Below are positions 44,938 through 56,453 of a stretch of 64,000 nucleotides of DNA, in pieces. The DNA is from Diplolepis rosae. Its lineage: Eukaryota; Arthropoda; Insecta; Hymenoptera; Diplolepididae. The notes under the pieces are model-generated. The model saw nothing but the letters and a program-made list of their open reading frames with translations, was not told the origin of the DNA and made no database searches. The DNA lies in contig JAPYXD010000466.1 in assembly GCA_030998225.1 (NCBI GenBank), positions 620,001-684,000 of the forward strand, read 5' to 3'. The first letter of the stretch is position 1. Every line of letters begins with the position of its first letter. Made by a program: the position numbers and the translations under genes.

Positions 44938-45015
44938 CGGCTATGCGAGTTAAGGCGTGCGATTAGAATTGGGTTAGGATGCGTGGGTGCGTGCGAGCGT
45001 TCGATTCTTGGTGCT
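44938..45015 (+). ncRNA. tRNA-like module in a TIR element
   Basis: The A-box-like GCGAGTTAAGGCGTGCGATT resembles a type II tRNA head, and GCGTTCGATTCTTGG resembles a B-box. It has no good cloverleaf by eye. It is probably SINE-derived. Confidence 0.35.
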
Positions 45016-45419
45016 GCGAAGTGTTTATAAAAAATTGCGTTTATGTAATGTACAGTGTTAAATGTAATAGTAAGTTCATGTTAGGATTATATAGGTAATG
45101 TAAAAGTGAAAAATAATTAACTATAAGTGCAGGATCATATCACTGAAAATAATATTTTCCTTTTTACACTGTTTAACATTTTCTTCGACTGTGGCTTAGA
45201 CTTTCGATGCCTGGTTTAGAGAAAATAAAACCCACGTTGCTTTAAATTTTCCGCGACTCACTTAAACTTTCGAATTTACGTTTTACATTTTCAGCGATTA
45301 TCTATCATATTCTTCAATAAGGAGGTTCATAACATTTAGTCGACTTTCTAACCTATCCACAAGTATTACACAAAGTCGATGACTTTTTAAGCGACAAATT
45401 ATTTCCGTGTATAGTCCAC

Positions 45420-46829
45420 GTTAGGGCCACAGTAAAGGGCATAACTTTTTGGCTCTCATCAGGTTAGGCGTTTTATTTCTCATCGAGCGCTAGTGGGATC
45501 ATCTCATCAGGGCCTCAATTCACCCCATAAGGGCCAGAAGGGCTTAAAGGACCAGAAGGGCTCTACACTACAATTTCTGTATAAGTTCTCGAATATTTTC
45601 CTTATTACCTTTCTTATCCCCAGCAGATAATAATATTCTCCTTGAAGACTCTTTTCGCCTAAAAATTAAAAAAACAAACAGTGCAGAGTCGTCGTCGGCA
45701 AGAGAGAAAAAAAAATAAAAAAGATATAAAAGGGAGTCTAATATGGCGTACTTCAGAAGATAAAGTTGGTAATGCATTTGGCTTTCACGCAAACATCGTT
45801 TTAATCCCCGTTCTTGGAGTTGGTTGACGGACGAGAGATTCGGGGTTGGGGGTTCAGGGAGTGGCCGGGAGAGGAGTAGGAATGCTAGATGGCAGAGAGG
45901 GTAGTGAATTCAACTGAGGCGAGTAATCAGAGAGACATTATTTCTCTTTGAGTCCTACCGTGTTTTAATACCAAGGAAAATGTATAAGCTGTCTCTACAT
46001 TTCGAGGTTCTGAATTTACTCCCCTCTCTTTTCTATCGCCCTCTCCTTATCCTCCGCCCCATTCTCCTCTCGTACATTCCGAGTCAGTGCCACCCTCTGT
46101 CTGTTTTTTCTTCCGTTCCTTGATCATTCGCAATAGATGTGCTCGATGGAATCCTGGCCAGGCTATTACCCAGAAATAATCTTTAACCCCTGACAACATC
46201 CTCACTCCCCTATATAGTATTAAAGAACTGACATTCCACTGTTATCGTTAGCTGTAATGAGCTTTATCTCATAAGAGGTATAGGCCCCAGATTTTCACCA
46301 AGATATGTCTTCTATTTTTCCTTTAAAAACATTGAATTGAGTAATTTGAATTTAAAAAATATTTCCACGAGGATTGAGAACGGATAATTGGACAGATAAT
46401 CGGGAAAAAGGTAGTCCAAGTGACTATTTTAATCAGAATATTTTTCATCTCGTTTTTTCCGCTCGAAGGGTGGAATATTTTATTTTATCTTGAATAAAGT
46501 GAGGCATTAAAAGTTTGAATTATATAAATTAAAAAAAAAAATTGTTTCAATTTATTGCAAACAATCGTATCAATATCCTGCCATAGACGAAAGTTTATAA
46601 CTACAATTTGTCAAAAGCTGTAAGCAGACAAAATTTTAATAGGGGTAACTATAGGAGTGTCAGCAGGTCGAAACGAGCTAACTGCATGAAGATGCAATTT
46701 AAACGCTAGCTTTTGATCATTTCCACTCTCACTCGAAAAATGATTATTTTTATAAAGTAATGCTAGATTGTAAGAGTGAGTCAGAAAATTATCACGAGTA
46801 TGATACATTCTGTAAATTGGATCTACAAT
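45420..46829. other. Mostly unique region, no recognised gene
   Basis: GC-richer patches at 45440-45560 and 45830-46160, the latter with pyrimidine-rich text, have no domain-bearing frames. The 74-codon frame at 45568-45792 is not recognised. Confidence 0.35.
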
Positions 46830-47000
46830 GTACCAAATAATTTAAAAAAATTATAATGTTACTAATTTGGGGTCAGATTTATTGTTTCCGGTTCGACAAA
46901 TGAGAAAGAGGCAAACGTTTCAGCTACAAATTGGGACCATTTTTAGCGCCAAAATATTACTTTAAATCTTTTAAATGTTAAATTTTGAATGAATATCTAA
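46830..47000 (-). repeat. Family D repeat, copy 2
   Basis: Shares GGGGTCAG, AGAGGCAAACGTTTC and GGGACC...GCGCCAA order with 33410-33610. Its hairpin stem is decayed (AGCT / GGTCC), unlike copy 1. Confidence 0.55.
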
Positions 47001-47204
47001 AGCGGAAAGAACGTATCTAAAAAAAATCGCAAAATCTGACGAAATAATTCGTCAATAAACGTAAACGTACGTAAAACGTAATTCGTAATTAATTGATAGT
47101 CACAAATAGAGACAATACAAAATTCATGGAACCTACAACCGGTATGGTACTATGCCGGTTATAAATAAGGGGTTATGCCAGTATTGATAGTTAGTATCAC
47201 GCCG

Positions 47205-47235
47205 AACGTCGGCAGTCGGCAGTCGGCAGTCGGCA
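47205..47235. repeat. Short (GTCGGCA)n tandem repeat
   Basis: Four GTCGGCA units in a row, followed by TGGTAGTACGGTAGTAC. No other function was seen. Confidence 0.8.
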
Positions 47236-47573
47236 TGGTAGTACGGTAGTACTAAAGAGGTAAAAAAAAAAAAGTACCGATTTCTATTACAAGTGCAATA
47301 TCAAGAAAGCAGTAATATCACCGATAGTTTTGATAGATAGAACTGTAATACCAATACTAATTTTTAAAATTATTCACCTATTTTTACACAAATTCATTTA
47401 ATATTTTCTTTTTATAATTTTTATAAAAATGCATGCGCAGATAAACATTCTTTATTGCTTTTAACTTAATTACTCAAAGTTTTAACTGAATATCTCAAGT
47501 AATGTGGAAATGCGAAGGGCGAAAAAAAATGCCAGTAAGGTATAGTAGGGTTCGGATAAGTAAGACATGGCCT

Positions 47574-48165
47574 AAGGCCATGTCCTAGGTGGGCTACGTG
47601 ACCAAGTAATCAATTTTTATTTTCGCCCATATAACTTTTTCGTAACGAAAATACCATTCTAAAACTTTGGGAAATGGTAGAGAGAATGATAAATTATTTT
47701 TATCTGCTTTATTTGGGTAAAAATTAAAAAAAAAAAATTTACGAAGAAATTAAATATAGATAATCTGTGTCACCGGTCGCATTTCCACACAAAATGAGAT
47801 ATCGATTTAAAATTTGGGAAAATTGAATAAAAGACAATAAAAAAGGTTAATCTGGACACAAATATTTTTAAATGTAAATAAAATTTTTTTAATAAATAAA
47901 CATAGTTGTGCGAACACTTACCGTCCACATAGAATTCTGTATGCATACGATCTAGCAAGATTTGTTGTGGTAATGCAGATTGCTTGATTGATTATTTTGT
48001 AACAAACAGTTTTTGTTCCTTTAAAAATGAGCTTTCCCTTATACTTTAAATTCTATTTTATTGACGTTTTTCCACTTTCTTTTAACTTTTAATTTCAAAT
48101 GTGGACAAAAAAAATATCAATCCGAGGACTGACTTAGTCACGTGGCCCACCTAGGACATGGCCTT
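47574..48165. mobile_element. TIR element of 0.59 kb
   Basis: The left end TAAGGCCATGTCCTAGGTGG pairs with the right end CCACCTAGGACATGGCCTTA, and pairing continues through (A/T)CGTGAC. The interior is AT-rich. The right end shares TTA(A) with the next element. Confidence 0.75.
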
Positions 48166-48539
48166 AAGGGCATGTGATACTTAGGAAATTAGCAAATTTT
48201 ATTGATTTTAAGTTTCTACATGTTTGTGCCTAAAGGAAAAAAAAAATTATGTTCAAAATTTGGGAAATGGTAGAGAAGATAAAAACGGACGTAGATAGAC
48301 TATTTTTTGGTTTCAAAATTTTTAAAAAAGTTCAGTTTTAGTAAAATATATCGAAAAATGTTTTTTCATTGTCAAAACCGCAAAAGTAGTCTATCTACGT
48401 CCGTGTCCGTTTCATATCTTCTCTACCATTTCCCAAATTTTTAAAACAAAATTTTAGATATTTTGGGCACAAACATGTAGAAAATGGACCAAAATGTTCA
48501 CAAGAACTTGCTACTTTTCTCAAGTATCACATGCCCTTA
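48165..48539. mobile_element. Foldback element of 0.37 kb
   Basis: The ends TAAGGGCATGTGATACTT and the complement are exact. The arms continue inwards through AAATTTGGGAAATGGTAGAG and GACGTAGATAGAC, leaving a loop of only about 60 bp. It directly abuts the 47574-48165 element. Confidence 0.85.
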
Positions 48540-49277
48540 TATTTAAATTTGATTTTTATTATTGCGATGTAAGAGTTTGAAATTGTCTTCGAGGACACCT
48601 GTCGGGAACATATACTATCTAATACGTAACTAGCGATCCTTGATGAATGAATTGATGATTGATGAATGAATTCAATCACCTAGTTTAAAATTTCTTTTAA
48701 TCCAATTAAGAAGAAATTCTAAAATTTCATGTAAAAAAATTAAAATTTCTGATGATGGAAGCTCACGTACCTAATGATAATGAATTCACATTGCTATAAT
48801 TTAATTTAAATTAATTTTATTATTATTTATTGATTCTCATACCAGCAATATATTTATTATTTTCACGCAGGTAAAAATGTATTTCATATATATTTCAATT
48901 TTATCATATTATCGTTTAAACTATTATAGTTTATCATATTATAATTATTTATAATAATGATAACAGATACTTCCAAAATACTTTATTGGTTGTTCTATAT
49001 TAAAGAACTTCCGTCACAAATTCCAGATGATGGAGGAATTAAATTTTTTTTAAATTTAAAAAACAATTTAATGATTATTTTTTTTAATAACAATCTTCAG
49101 CATTTTCATAATTTTTGAGGAAATAAGTTTTAAAGTTGAAGTTTCCTTTTCCTCAAATTTTCCACAAGTGTATCATACAATATAACAATATAAAAATAAA
49201 AAATATTGTACAATTTTATTATATAACTCTTAATTTTTAACGGTAGTTCCACTTATGAGTTTCACATGCGTATATAG
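48540..49277. other. AT-rich spacer
   Basis: Nothing beyond AT-rich low-complexity text and ATT/AAT runs. Confidence 0.4.
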
Positions 49278-49345
49278 ATAAGCGGTTAGCGTTAGCGACT
49301 GCGATGCGTTAGATTTTAGTTTCGAATTCAATCCGGGGCGTTAGA
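49278..49345 (+). ncRNA. Weak tRNA-like module
   Basis: AAGCGGTTAGCGTTAGCGAC is followed about 25 bp later by GTTTCGAATTCAATCC, giving A- and B-box-like strings in a locally GC-richer patch. Cloverleaf pairing is poor. Confidence 0.3.
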
Positions 49346-49505
49346 AAATTTATATCATATTTAACCGTTTCAATTGTATCAAATATATTAATTGTAATCA
49401 AATCAATGATATATCTTATCCAAGTACTTGCAATTATTTAACTTTTTTCAAGTTTTAGCCCAGTACTTGCGCAGTACCATGCCAGTTGTGAATTTCCAAC
49501 TGCAT

Positions 49506-49730
49506 TTAAAAAAATATTTAGTAAAACCAACTACTTCGGTTTGTAAAATATGTCACAACTATTTTATTAGTTAGCACAACAACTTTTTTTGTTGGTGTTA
49601 CTATCTTAATTGTTATCACTAGAACTTGGGTAGTAACACCAACTAAAAAAGTTGTTGTGCTAACTGATAAAATAGTTGTAGCATATTTTACAAACCGAAG
49701 TAATTGGCTCAACTAAACATTTTTTCAGTA
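49506..49730. mobile_element. Hairpin MITE, second copy
   Basis: Diverged copy of 12862-13090: AACTACTTCGGTTTGTAAAA, TTAGCACAACAACTTTTTTT, ACTTGGGTAGTAACACCAAC and the complementary arm ending TTTTTTCAGTA. The left terminus is eroded. Confidence 0.9.
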
Positions 49731-50566
49731 TGAGGAATTATGAATTATGATACGTTCATAACCCAAGTCCTGTATTTTATTGATCCTTGGTGATTTAAAA
49801 TAAAATATTTTTAATCACTTTCTATGATTTGGTATGTTATATTCAACACATTTGTTTAAATATTTATTCAATTAAATATAAATAATAATATGAGCGTAAT
49901 TAAATAATATACAAGGAAATGAATGTGTGCTGCTTATTTGGTGCTCTAATGTTTCAAAAATCAATGTTTTGTTAGCAGACTCAAATTCTCAGGCTCTAAA
50001 ATTTCATTTTCATATGTTTCTCAAGACAAGGTTGAAACTTAAGAACACCAAGTGGTCAACATCTTCAAATTGTGAGTAGTCGCGCGTTCCTTTCAATGCT
50101 CAAGTGTCACAAAGGCGATTTATCTTCGACACTTCTAAATCTCCAGGCTTTAAGTAATTCGGAGAAAAGGCCATGTGGTCTAAAAAACGACAATATATTC
50201 CAAGCCAGTCGTATTCTTTCAACTAATGGGGGAAGAAAGGAGCAGAAAATCATTTAAATAAGATCACCGAATTCCTGAAAAATGCTTAGATCACACAATG
50301 TTTCATGAATCTGAAATTATTTTCACTTTTTTTGAAATTTATAAAAACATTAGAATAGTTTGATTGACGAAAAAGAAAAATTTGTCCCCACATTAATAAG
50401 TGTCACTAAGTCTACATTTTTAAATCTTCTACACTTATCATCGAAAAAAAGTCTGGAATATAAATATAAATATATATTATGTGGGTAGTTATGTGCTGAA
50501 AGTTTGGAAATTTGAGTTGTGATTTTGATTAGCTGAAAACGTGATTTATTAACAATTTATTTATTT
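49731..50566. other. AT-rich sequence without recognised gene
   Basis: A 61-codon frame at 50072-50257 lies in a less AT-rich patch. I recognise no motif in it. Confidence 0.3.
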
Positions 50567-50660
50567 AATATTTAAAGAATTTGAAAATCTTTCTGTGGAA
50601 AAAAAGACGTCTTCGACTGCGCTGGGATTCGAGCCCAGGTCTTTCGATTGCCGGAACTAT
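50567..50660 (-). repeat. SINE 3' fragment
   Basis: On the minus strand: AATCGAAAGACCTGGGCTCG then AATCCCAGCGCAGTCG and a poly-A-like run. It is almost the same as each half of the head-to-head pair at 2263-2420. The T-arm stem CTGGG/CCCAG is intact. Confidence 0.75.
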
Positions 50661-50994
50661 ACATTAGAGAATCAGAATCGGAATTTACAGAGTTGGGACA
50701 AATGGACAACCCAGTGGGAAATTGACAAGACTGGATAATTGGGCCACCATTGGAGCAATGATTGCAAAAGTCTTCCCGATCGAGGCTTGGATTACCAACA
50801 TTTGTCCAAGATTGGGAAATTTTTTTTAAGCGATATTAATTTTTTCAAAATTTTGTTTTACCAATATTAAATTTTGCAAATAAAACATTAATTATCATTT
50901 AATTAATTTCAAATAAAATATTAATTAATATTTTATATTCATAAAATAGGACTTGTATCGACCCTCATATAATAATTTCATACGATGTTGTTGT

Positions 50995-51978
50995 TAATAA
51001 TTGGCTTTAGGGCCCAGAAATGATAACACAGGAAGTTACATACTTTCAAACGTTTCGACTCTAATCGGAGTCCTCATCAGTGATCTTTATTTCTAAAATA
51101 TCAAAACATTGAATAAGATATTGCACATATGAGCCCTATTTTGGGATAAACTTTGGTAACGTGAAAAATGTAAAAAATATATATAAAATTATAAAGTACA
51201 CTTAGAAAATTTACATAAAATTGTACAGAAAACATCGATAAATTACCCAAAAAAAATTTTTCATGGGAATAACAATAAAATTCTAGCCCATAACTCTGAG
51301 ATACATGAAATAAAGAAGTAGTATATGTTTGTGTCTAAATGTTACTGAAGATATAGATGCTATTACATATATAGTATAAAATTACAAAGGGTTATTTATG
51401 ACAATTGGCTTAGAATTGCTAATACGAATTCTACACTATTAGAAATTTCTACCGCAATTACGCAGAACATACCGAAAATTCTGTTACTTTTAAGTTAAAA
51501 TTATGGAAAAATAAAAACCAATTTTACCGTTACATGCAGCTAAAAATTCAACCACATGCAATTCTAAGCCAATTGTCATAAATAACCCTTTGTAATTTTA
51601 TACTATATATGTAATAGCATCTATATCTTCAGTACCATTTAGACACAGACATATACTACTTCTTTATTTCATGTATCTCAGAGTTATGGGCTAGAATTTT
51701 ATTGTTATTCCCATGAAAATTTTTTTTGGATAATTTATCGAAGTTTTCTGTACAATTTTATGTAAATTTTCTAAGTGTACTTTATAATTTTATATATATT
51801 TTTTACATTTTTCACGTTACCAAAGTTTATTCCAAAATAGGGCTCATATATGCAATATCTTATTCAATGTTTTGATATTTTAGAAATAAAGATCACTGAT
51901 GAGGACTCCGATTAGAGTCGAAACATTTGAAAGTATATGTAACTTCCTGAGTTCTCATTTCTGGACCCTAAAGTCTTA
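50995..51978. mobile_element. Family B foldback, complete
   Basis: Two arms of about 470-480 bp are nearly exact reverse complements around a centre near 51490. The outer text is GGCTTTAGGGCCCAGAAATG and its complement. The hairpin core lies at 51044-51083 (minus) and 51894-51933 (plus). The centre holds TACATGCAGCTAAAAATTCA, which also appears near 61940. There is no coding capacity. Partial copies lie at 2071, 14580-15880, 43694 and 63100. Confidence 0.88.
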
Positions 51979-53210
51979 TTAGTCTAACATACAGGAAAAA
52001 TTATTGTAATAATTTGAGACGTACATTTTGAAATCTTAATTTAATTTTTAGAAACTGTAATAAATTCTCCAACATTTAGTACGTCATAAATTATTACAAT
52101 AATATTAAATAATCTCCAACTTATCCGTGTTTTTTAACTTTGCTAAAAGTTGAGTAAAGTTTCTCGAACTATTTTTCTCCGTGTAGGTATTCATTTTTTT
52201 CAAGTTTTAAATTACTATATTTAAAGAATTTGAAAATCTTAAAATTTCAAACTCACCTAATTAATTTTAAATTACTCTAATTTTCTAAATTTCAGTTTGA
52301 TTGAAAAGTTTTACGAGTATAAATTGTATAGATTTTTTGTCTTTATCAGAAATAAGTATTGAAATTTTGAACGGACAAACAGAATTGCAAAAAACCATTT
52401 TTTCGGATTCAGAAAATTATGAAACATGGACATTTGTTGGGAAAAGTGGATATCAAATTTTACATAAATCTAATTAAAACCTTTTCATATGTTATGAGAA
52501 TGTAAAAATATTAGCAAATTCGTTTACCTTTAACTCGTCAATTTGTACATATTGTGTATATCATGCACAATAATTTATATTCTCCACACTTGTAAAATCA
52601 CTGAAAATTTTGATGGATTCACAAAAAATTTGCCAATAATTATGCATATTTTGAGCTAAAGCTTTAGGTTATAACAAAAGGCATTTTAACGAAGGGTTGT
52701 AGAGTTGAATTAATTTGAAACATTAAAAAATTCAGAGGTCAGTAAAACAGACAATACCTTTTTTTCAATGTTTAAAACTAATTAAAGGCTAAAATCATCA
52801 GTCAATATGTTGTTTGCCATGTCCCAAAGTGTTAGCCAAAAATATTGGGGGAAACTATAAATTATTTTTAATTTTAATTCAAAATTTCTGTAAAAGATTA
52901 GAATATAGGAGATAATTAAAATAAGGATTATCATAGAAATCAAAAACTTATCTCATAGCTTGCAATTCAAAATGAAGTAGTCCAGTATGCAGCATCACGA
53001 ATTGAAAAAATATTTAGAATTCACTGTGAGTAAAAAACCGGATAAAATGAAAAAACATAAAAATTTTTTAATACGAACCGACCGGAAATTTAACAAAATT
53101 TTATTATTAAAGAAGGATGCCCTGCAGTTGGTTATTAATGACAAAACGCGAAGAAGGTTTAAATTTTGGAAAACTTTTCTTGTTGATCACGTGACCCAAA
53201 CTTAGTCCAT
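51979..53210. other. AT-rich region with small palindrome and family A-like end
   Basis: 51988-52110 has AAAATTATTGTAATAATTT and its complement. 52310-52510 loosely resembles the right end of family A, ending TATGAGAATGTAAAAATATT. TTTTTCTCCGTGTAGG at 52175 looks like a MITE end. No gene was recognised. Confidence 0.35.
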
Positions 53211-53225
53211 GAGTCAGAGTCATAG

Positions 53226-53262
<37 letters not shown>

Positions 53263-53277
53263 CATAGCCAGAGCCAG
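53211..53277. repeat. (CAGAGC)n hexanucleotide repeat
   Basis: About ten units of CAGAGC with CATAGC variants. It generates Ser-Gln or Leu-Ala-Met repeat frames on the two strands, which I treat as artefacts. Confidence 0.93.
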
Positions 53278-54222
53278 ATTGGACGCTGTCACCGGACACG
53301 AGTTGCAGTGTTGCACTGCAACAGATCGCGTGCGCGAAGGAGAGAACAGGAGACAGGAGACAGAAGGGCTATCAATGGCTGCATTATACAATATCCGCGC
53401 ACCGCACCGGTTTACACGCACTAATGCACGCCCCAACAAACACATCGCCACATTATATACTATACGTTATACGGACTCTTTTCCACCGAACTTGCACTCT
53501 ACTCCCTACACGCATGTCTTTCAGGTATGTAACTCTCGCGTCGTATTTCGTATTTCCCTCTCTGCATCTGTCTTCTTATTTTCTTATTCTTTCCTCGCTC
53601 CTCTTGTGTTTGTCCTTGTACTTGTACTTCTTTTTCTCACCACAGGATACGAAAAGATAGGACGTCAAGCCTATTACCATAGGCTTATTATAAAAATATT
53701 ATTTTTACTTTTATACACAATTTAATAGTCGAGAAGAGAATGAAAGGACGAAATATTATTATATTATAGTTATTACTGTGCTATTATCAGTTTAGATATG
53801 ATATATTTTCTCTTTCAGGAAAAATCATCAATTAAAGAAAAGCTGTAATTTAGATTGTATAAGAATTGATTTTAGAAATTTAAGTAATTTGAGTAGAAGT
53901 TCATTTTAGAAGAAGACAAGATAGTATTCATTAACAGCATATTTCTCTTAACTGTTTCCTGCACTTTTTCTGTGGATAAGATATCACTGGACAATTTATT
54001 GGCGTGTATGCAACGCTTATGTTACAAGTCGGCTCTTGTCCGGCATTCGCTGAAATAGACTAAGATCAATTTCCGGAAGATACCTTCTCCAATTTATCTC
54101 CCATTCCTCGTTCACAATTTATCTTTATCAAATGCTACAGTGAAATTTACTCTTGAGAAATTCTTAAAAACTTACAAAATATAACTAAACCACCTAATTT
54201 GAAATATATAAATTATATTGTA
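53278..54222. other. Less AT-rich region without recognised gene
   Basis: A 148-codon frame at 53279-53725 reads out of the hexamer tract into a pyrimidine-rich segment and a hydrophobic tail. I see no domain and doubt that it is coding. Confidence 0.3.
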
Positions 54223-54529
54223 CACTGTTAAAAATGTTTGTGATTTTACAATACATTACAGTAAAAATTGTAATGTAAAATTACAATCGGAGTATTGTAG
54301 AGTGAAATTAAAATAATTTTAATATAATTCTAAGTGAAATTCGGAATTACAATACGCGTATTGTGAAGTTGAAAGTTGTGTCACGCTGCTGCGGAGTGTC
54401 GCTATCATCGGTCATCGTGGGTTTTCAGTGTGTTTCGATTATGCGGTTTCTCGCTAAGAAGGAACCGTTAAAAATCTTTATCTGAGATTCGGAAGCGACG
54501 TACAACTATTTACAAATGTTTCCAAATCA

Positions 54530-54640
54530 TTTCAGTCGATTATGTCGATAATTAGAAGAGTGTATCACGCACCATAATAACCGAATTCTACCATATCGAC
54601 CTTATCAACCTGTGAATTAGAATTAACGTCATTTAAGACC
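54530..54640. repeat. Fragment shared with the Tc1-like element at 14.8 kb
   Basis: TCATTTCAGTCGATTATGTC, ATTAGAAGAGTGTATCACG and ATATCGACCTTATCAACCT match the reverse complement of 14830-14945 in the same order. Confidence 0.8.
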
Positions 54641-54698
54641 AGATGGAATTTTTCAATATATATTTGGAAAAAATTTTCTGTAAAAAAAGGAACGCTTC

Positions 54699-54770
54699 CA
54701 CTCCGTTAGGTATCGAGCCCAGAACCTTTCGATTGCCGGTCGAATGTTCTATCATCTGAGCTACGGAGGT
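54699..54770 (-). ncRNA. tRNA-like SINE head
   Basis: Read on the minus strand it folds into a near-cloverleaf: partial acceptor ACCTCCG/CGGAG, D-arm with A-box TAGCTCAGATGATAGAAC, a perfect 5-bp anticodon stem TTCGA/TCGAA around CCGGCAA, and a T-arm with B-box GGCTCGATACC. The nominal anticodon GGC would be alanine, but position 33 is C, not T, and the acceptor and T stems have mismatches. A downstream TTTTTTTACAG-like run follows on that strand, as in the SINE fragments at 2.3 and 50.6 kb. It is best read as a tRNA-derived SINE or pseudogene. Confidence 0.6.
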
Positions 54771-55748
54771 TCCATACGTGCAAGGTAACATTAATTTATT
54801 TAACTGGATAGGCAGTTTCTATCGAGCAATTTTCCTAAATTTCTGTCTCATTTTGCTTCAAAACGATAGGCTCTGCCGGCTAAAGCACAATTATTTTAAA
54901 TATTTGCTTATTCTTATTTGGAAAATTCCAAATTCAATCCTCGTTCAATTAAACTCTAAAATTTTATTCCTTTTCAAATTCCAAACTTGTAAATCATAAT
55001 ACTTTTTGAATTTGTTAATAATTTAAAGTACATTTTAAAATTTGTATATTTAATTTTAAAGTCGAACAAGTGAATAAACTAATAAATTTGAAAACTAATA
55101 TCTCTATTGCTTTAATGAATTACAATTAAAATAGAAAGAATAAATATGTGTAAAACTTGGAAATATATTTACGATTGGAAACAAATTTTACAGTTAGGAG
55201 AGGACTAAAAATGATTCTATTGAACACACTGCGAGTCCGACTCACAAATAACATATGCTGTACTGTACATTTTTTGAATGTTGTGAAATTACAATAAATT
55301 TGCAGTAATTTTACAAGCATGTACTTTAAAGATACATTTTCATGTAGTGTAAAATTACAATAGAAATTTTCAACAGTCTAGGAAATTAAATTGTACTATA
55401 AAATTTAAGCCAATGCTTTCTTCAATATTCCGTTATTAATGTTAGCCCGAGTGTTAGTCTAACTCAAATTTAAAATATAAATTAAAAATAGGGAGGGATA
55501 CACAGTTAATCTAAAGCGTAAATAGAAACAGGTCTGTTGACCAGATGCTGGAACACTCACTGAGTTCGAATATCCTTCCAGATCCTTTTTACGGCCGGAA
55601 CGACCCCATCCACCGTCGGACAATCACGACGAACATCAGGAAAAACTTCGTTCTGAAATTAGTATGAAAAATAATTAAGAAAAATGTTGAGTTTTTCAAA
55701 TAATTTTACATTATTATTCAATTCCAATGTAATGACACAGGTCCACAA

Positions 55749-56157
55749 TAGGGTGATTCAAAAAAACCCTTTTTTGAAATTTTGTACGTATCAACTCGAA
55801 ATATCAAAAAGCATCACAAAAAAAAAAAATTTTCCCAAAATTTGAGCAAAATCGATAATGTTTTAGAGGTTGCTCAAAGCGATTGATCTGTATAAACAAA
55901 GACGTGTGTTTTCTATAAATATGATGCTAAATGTCTGAAAATTTGCATGTAGGATTCATAAACACTACTCATTCGGACGGTGTCGAGTAAAAGTCGATAG
56001 TTTGTTTTCGTTAATAAATAAAAATTAATTAATTAACAAATATTTGCTAGTAAATACAAAATATTGGCCGCAATTTTTTTGAAATCAAAATACAGTGAAA
56101 ACTTCCTAAATATGTCTGGGAACAATAATTATTTAACGAAAAGATTCTCACTGTCAC
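55749..56157 (+). repeat. Left long TIR of the hAT-like element
   Basis: About 409 bp, complementary to the right arm through ATACGTACAAAA-type text, CAAATATTTGCTAGTAAATA and AACGAAAAGATTCTCACTGT. A few indels and substitutions separate the arms. Confidence 0.88.
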
Positions 56158-56339
56158 CAGTTATTTGTGAAAAAGAAATTTCTGAGAAATTATCGTAATT
56201 CTCAAGTATTCTATATTATGTTAAGAGGTATAATGTATGAACAAAATAACTTGTGTAGTTATTCACTTCATCCTTATTTGTGATTTAAATTATTTGGTCT
56301 ACTTTTAGAGAATTATTTACTTCTCTATTATCTATTGCA

Positions 56340-56400
56340 GAGTGCAAGTGCACTAGTAGCGCCGTATGAGGTATTCGCCAGTCTAACGCGTATGTTCATC
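56340..56400 (+). promoter_or_regulatory. Possible upstream region of the hAT-like transposase
   Basis: ACTAGTAGCGCCGTATG at 56352-56368 lies about 90 bp before the ATG at 56454. It resembles TAGCGCC motifs upstream of two other transposase remnants. This is positional inference only. Confidence 0.25.
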
Positions 56401-56453
56401 GCCCTTTAAGTTGTAAAAAAGTGACAAGCCATTTTGTACGTCTGATCTAATTA

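Larger units (their letters stand above)
43064..45409. mobile_element. 2.3-kb TIR element with an internal satellite
   Basis: The ends CACGGAAAAAATTTGTCGCT and the complement AGCGACAAATTATTTCCGTG are near-exact over about 25 bp, with TA outside. Inside are a family B hairpin core (43694-43732, minus), a tandem array (43745-44650) and a tRNA-like module (44938-45015). No coding region was recognised. Confidence 0.75.
54223..55378. mobile_element. 1.16-kb TIR element with TTACAAT repeats
   Basis: The left end CACTGTTAAAAATGTTTGTG and the right-end complement GACTGTTGAAAATTTCTATT are flanked by TA. Subterminal regions repeat TTACAAT or ATTGTAA many times. The interior holds a piece related to 14830-14945 and a tRNA-like SINE head. 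Confidence 0.75.

Noticed and set aside
50995..51978. A functional hammerhead ribozyme
   Set aside because: The core has one extra G between CTGATGA and stem II in every copy. Stem III is at best two pairs, and no stem I forms with the adjacent sequence. Kept only as a hammerhead-like hairpin core.
53107..53451. Frames with (Ser-Gln)n or (Leu-Ala)n
   Set aside because: Produced by the CAGAGC hexanucleotide repeat.
54699..54770. A functional tRNA-Ala(GGC) gene
   Set aside because: Acceptor and T-stem mismatches, C at position 33 and SINE-like downstream text argue for a tRNA-derived SINE.
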